Source: Flavobacteriales bacterium UBA1993 (GTDB lineage Bacteria > Bacteroidota > Bacteroidia > Flavobacteriales_G > Salibacteraceae). From it: a DNA stretch of 16,001 nt. Under the pieces are notes generated by a model. The model saw nothing but the letters and a program-made list of their open reading frames with translations. It did not search any database and was not told the origin of the DNA. This document shows, piece by piece, positions 13,135 to 16,001 of the stretch. The DNA is taken from contig DDCZ01000014.1 of NCBI GenBank assembly GCA_002336485.1, positions 16,569 to 32,569 on the forward strand, written 5' to 3'. How positions within the stretch are numbered: the stretch's first letter is position 1; every line of letters begins with the position of its first letter. The translations under genes and the position numbers were made by a program.

Positions 13135-15149
13135 ATCAAGATGAAGCCAAGCTAAGGATCGATACGCTCACGCACGAATTAGAAGAGCATAATCACCATT
13201 ATTACATTCAAAACAATCCGACTATTTCGGATTACGACTTTGATCAACTTCTGAAGGAACTGGAAGCGTTAGAGACTCAGTTTCCCACCTTGGCACATCA
13301 AAACTCACCTACCAAGCGGGTCGGTGGAGACATCACAAAAAAATTCAAGTCGGTGGTGCACGACTATCCAATGCTCTCTCTTTCCAATTCATATTCAAAA
13401 GAGGAGATCGCAGAATTCGAGAGTCGAGCAAGAAAGTTGACAGAAGCCGATATGGAATATGTCTGTGAGCTGAAGTATGATGGTGTGGCCATCGGAATAA
13501 AATACGTAAACGGAATATTCGAGCGTGCGGTGACACGAGGCGATGGGGCGAAGGGAGAAGATGTTAGCGCCAACGTAAGAACGATTAAGACCATTCCGAT
13601 GCGGGTTCGTGGAGAAGGTTTTCCAAGTGAATTCGAAATTCGAGGCGAAATTTTTTTTCCATTGGATGGATTTCAAAAGCTCAATGAGGCGCGCGAACAA
13701 TCAGGAGAGCCGCTTTATGCCAACCCTCGAAATACCGCAAGCGGCACATTAAAAAATCAAGATTCATCCTTGGTGGCCGATCGAAATCTGGACTCATATT
13801 TATATGGTGTTTACAGCCGCGACCGAATTGCTCCCACGCATTATGACAGCGTAAAACAAGCAGGTGAGTGGGGGTTTCATGTTCCCGATGAACGTAAGAA
13901 CATGATTCGCTTGTGTAAATCCATAGACGAAATCATGGACTTTATCAATTACTGGGACGAAGCAAGGCATGCCTTAAATTTCGAAATTGATGGTGTTGTC
14001 ATCAAGGTGAATGACTTTATGCAACAGGAAGATTTAGGATACACAGCCAAGTCACCTCGGTGGGCTATTGCATATAAATTTAAGGCGGCCGAAGTAACAA
14101 CAGAGCTTGAATCGGTTGCTTACCAAGTTGGAAGAACAGGAGCAATAACGCCCGTTGCCAACCTGAGTCCGGTGTTGCTGGCGGGAACTACGGTAAGAAG
14201 AGCGTCGCTGCACAATGCTGATCAGATTGAAAAACTTGATTTGCGAATCGGAGACCATGTTTACGTTGAAAAAGGTGGGGAAATAATCCCCAAAGTGACC
14301 GCAGTCGAGATGAAGCAGCGGCCAGCGGATTCATTGCCATTTCAATACATCACGCATTGTCCAGAATGCGATACAGAACTGATTCGAAAAGAAGGAGAAG
14401 CTCAGCATTATTGTCCAAATGAAACAGGGTGCCCTCCGCAAATTAAAGGTCGGATGCAGCATTTTATTTCCCGACGAGCGATGGATATTGAAGGCCTTGG
14501 TGCGGAAACCATCGATCAGCTTCACGAAGCCGGTCTCATAAATAACATTGGTGACCTTTACGATCTTCAGGCCGATCAGCTATTGCCCCTCGAGCGCATG
14601 GCTCAGAAGTCGGTTGACAACATGCTTGAAGGCATTATACTTTCTAAAAATATCCCATTCGAGCGCGTGCTATTTGGACTAGGGATTCGATACGTCGGAG
14701 AGACGGTAGCCAAGAAACTTGCGCGACATTTTCACTCCATTGAAGCGGTAATGAATGCAAGTTTGGAAACGTTGGTTGAAGTCGATGAAATTGGTGGACG
14801 GATAGCAGAAAGTGTAGTTGAGTTCTTCTCGATCGAGGCCAACAAAACGTTGATTCAACGATTGATGGAAGCCGGCTTGCAACTGTCAATACCCGAGGAT
14901 CAGCTTGCTGATAATACGGATATATTAAGTGGGTTCTCCTTTGTTATATCGGGCGTGTTTGAGCGCCATAGTAGAGATGAGCTAAAAGAGCTTATCGAAA
15001 AGAATGGAGGTAAGAATACTGGATCCGTTAGTGCGAAAACAAGTTATCTCTTAGCGGGCGAGGGCATGGGGCCATCCAAAAGAGCAAAGGCTGAAAAGCT
15101 AGAAGTGAAAATTATCAGCGAGGCTGACTTCGAATCTATGATCAACTAG
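13131..15149 (+). CDS. ligA: NAD+-dependent DNA ligase LigA
   Basis: At 672 residues this is full length. It seals nicks in DNA using NAD+, chiefly joining Okazaki fragments and in repair. The N-terminal Ia domain (1-70) contains YYIQNNPTISDYDFDQL (24-40). The adenylation domain has the nucleotide-linking lysine in CELKYDGVAIG (112-122; Lys115), TRGDGAKGEDVS (135-146), FEIRGEIFFP (168-177), NPRNTASGTLK (198-208) and FEIDGVVIKVND (284-295). The OB fold follows at about 320-400, the four-cysteine zinc site at Cys410, 413, 428 and 434, helix-hairpin-helix repeats at about 445-585, and a BRCT domain at about 595-672. All key residues are present. Its ATG overlaps the preceding stop (ATGA). It ends the operon and converges on a minus-strand gene with overlapping stop codons. 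Confidence 0.98.
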   Translation: MNQDEAKLRIDTLTHELEEHNHHYYIQNNPTISDYDFDQLLKELEALETQFPTLAHQNSPTKRVGGDITKKFKSVVHDYPMLSLSNSYSKEEIAEFESRARKLTEADMEYVCELKYDGVAIGIKYVNGIFERAVTRGDGAKGEDVSANVRTIKTIPMRVRGEGFPSEFEIRGEIFFPLDGFQKLNEAREQSGEPLYANPRNTASGTLKNQDSSLVADRNLDSYLYGVYSRDRIAPTHYDSVKQAGEWGFHVPDERKNMIRLCKSIDEIMDFINYWDEARHALNFEIDGVVIKVNDFMQQEDLGYTAKSPRWAIAYKFKAAEVTTELESVAYQVGRTGAITPVANLSPVLLAGTTVRRASLHNADQIEKLDLRIGDHVYVEKGGEIIPKVTAVEMKQRPADSLPFQYITHCPECDTELIRKEGEAQHYCPNETGCPPQIKGRMQHFISRRAMDIEGLGAETIDQLHEAGLINNIGDLYDLQADQLLPLERMAQKSVDNMLEGIILSKNIPFERVLFGLGIRYVGETVAKKLARHFHSIEAVMNASLETLVEVDEIGGRIAESVVEFFSIEANKTLIQRLMEAGLQLSIPEDQLADNTDILSGFSFVISGVFERHSRDELKELIEKNGGKNTGSVSAKTSYLLAGEGMGPSKRAKAEKLEVKIISEADFESMIN

Positions 15150-16001
15150 TGAACGAAGACCTTCTCGGTTTGAATAGAAGCGTCGCTCGCAATCAACCGG
15201 ACAAAGTATATCCCAGCGTTGTAATCTAACATGGAATGGCTGTGTGATCCGTTAAAAGCATCTGTGTAGATGATTTTACCGCTCAGGTCAATGATCTCCA
15301 ATTCGGTTTGAGATTTTGACTCAAGAACCAATTGATTTTCGCTCATAAAGACTTTCGCGTTCAAGTCTGCAACTTCATCAACCGCGAAAGGCCAATTGGC
15401 TGGATCAGTCGGGTCGTAATTGTCAACCATTTTAAAGATTGTACAGGCCGCATTGTTGTTTGATGTGAGATCATTTGGCACTGTCGATCGTGCACAAAGC
15501 TGATACGTTCCAGCTGAATCAGGAATTACAGGCAAAAGAGCTTGATTGGTTATTGTTCGAGTCGAAATGTCCCCGTTAGATACTGCGGATTCACCGATGT
15601 ATCCAGAAAGAGATCGAACATCATCTAGTACATATACGTCGTAATTGATCAAGGTGCCTGGTAGGTATGTTACGGTTCCCGTGTTTACTAGATCCACCCG
15701 AACGCTCGTAAGTGGCGGTGGGATGTTTGTGTTATTGTCGACATCAAAGAAATTCAAATTCGATGGCTCGATAATTTTGATGATCCCAGCATGCCAATCG
15801 TTATTTACGATCGTGCTGGCATAGAAGGTTTCTTCAAATTGATTATTAGATAAATTGGTGTCGGAAAGGTGTGTTGCCATCCCAATCAACAGAGCAGTAT
15901 CTAAACTCGCAGAAAACATAAGTCTGTTGTCCCAACCAAAGTTGTGGGTGTATGTTTCCATGGTGTCTAAGCCACTATCAAAGTGAATCCATGCGTCGGA
16001 T
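15146..16001 (-). CDS. Type IX secretion cargo protein with C-terminal sorting domain (5' end outside the window)
   Basis: The frame stays open from its stop at 15146 to the window edge. ATG 15961 is probably internal, because 13 further codons upstream read on smoothly (HFDSGLDT just before it). About 284 C-terminal residues are visible. The final 70 or so form a Por-type sorting domain: SENQLVLES, then LEIIDLSGKIIYTDAF, AGIYFVRLIA and TEKVFVH, the usual pattern of type A domains that direct export through the type IX system and removal at the surface. Before it is an Ig/CARDB-like beta region (SVRVDLVNTGTVTYLPGT, INYDVYVLDDV). The function of the missing N-terminal part, such as protease or adhesin, cannot be told. 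Confidence 0.88.
   Translation of the reverse strand, partial: SDAWIHFDSGLDTMETYTHNFGWDNRLMFSASLDTALLIGMATHLSDTNLSNNQFEETFYASTIVNNDWHAGIIKIIEPSNLNFFDVDNNTNIPPPLTSVRVDLVNTGTVTYLPGTLINYDVYVLDDVRSLSGYIGESAVSNGDISTRTITNQALLPVIPDSAGTYQLCARSTVPNDLTSNNNAACTIFKMVDNYDPTDPANWPFAVDEVADLNAKVFMSENQLVLESKSQTELEIIDLSGKIIYTDAFNGSHSHSMLDYNAGIYFVRLIASDASIQTEKVFVH

Overview
This window looks like chromosomal DNA of a marine-type Bacteroidota, most likely a member of the Flavobacteriales. The signs are a Por/type IX secretion C-terminal sorting domain at the right edge, promoter-like boxes of the Bacteroidota TAnnTTTG type before several genes, and a set of core proteins (DnaA, EttA, HisRS, HutH, LigA) that read as Flavobacteriia versions. 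The genus cannot be named from this sequence.

Left end (1-836): two tRNA-Arg genes on the minus strand, anticodons TCG and ACG. Each has its own TAnnTTTG-like box upstream and its own intrinsic terminator downstream, and the 3' spacers are duplicated. Between the box and the tRNA-Arg(TCG) gene lie two extra 59-bp units that each repeat the 5' half of that tRNA and then fold back on it. This is the most unusual structure in the window. A WYL-domain transcription regulator (837-1856) follows on the plus strand.

Centre (1857-8930): a 327-bp non-coding region leads into dnaA. After a probable terminator come a low-molecular-weight phosphatase gene and a diverged RsmI-type methyltransferase gene that overlap by 8 bp, then a TPR protein gene ending at a strong intrinsic terminator. 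Next are an MBOAT membrane O-acyltransferase, whose real start is probably a GTG downstream of that terminator, and ettA, an ABC-F translation factor.

Right part (9036-15149): a tightly packed co-directional run, hisS - hutH - YbgC-like thioesterase - hypothetical outer-membrane protein - ligA. Three of the four junctions overlap (ATGA, TAATG, ATGA), so it is very probably one operon, driven from a TACATTTG box just before hisS. A convergent, partial gene for a secreted type IX cargo protein closes the window and shares an ACTAGT palindrome with the ligA stop codon.

No insertion sequence, CRISPR array, prophage or complete defence system is visible. Most genes are housekeeping. The points worth following are the tRNA-half foldback array, the paired 19/56 change in the tRNA next to it, the stand-alone WYL regulator, and the histidine-related hisS-hutH overlap.
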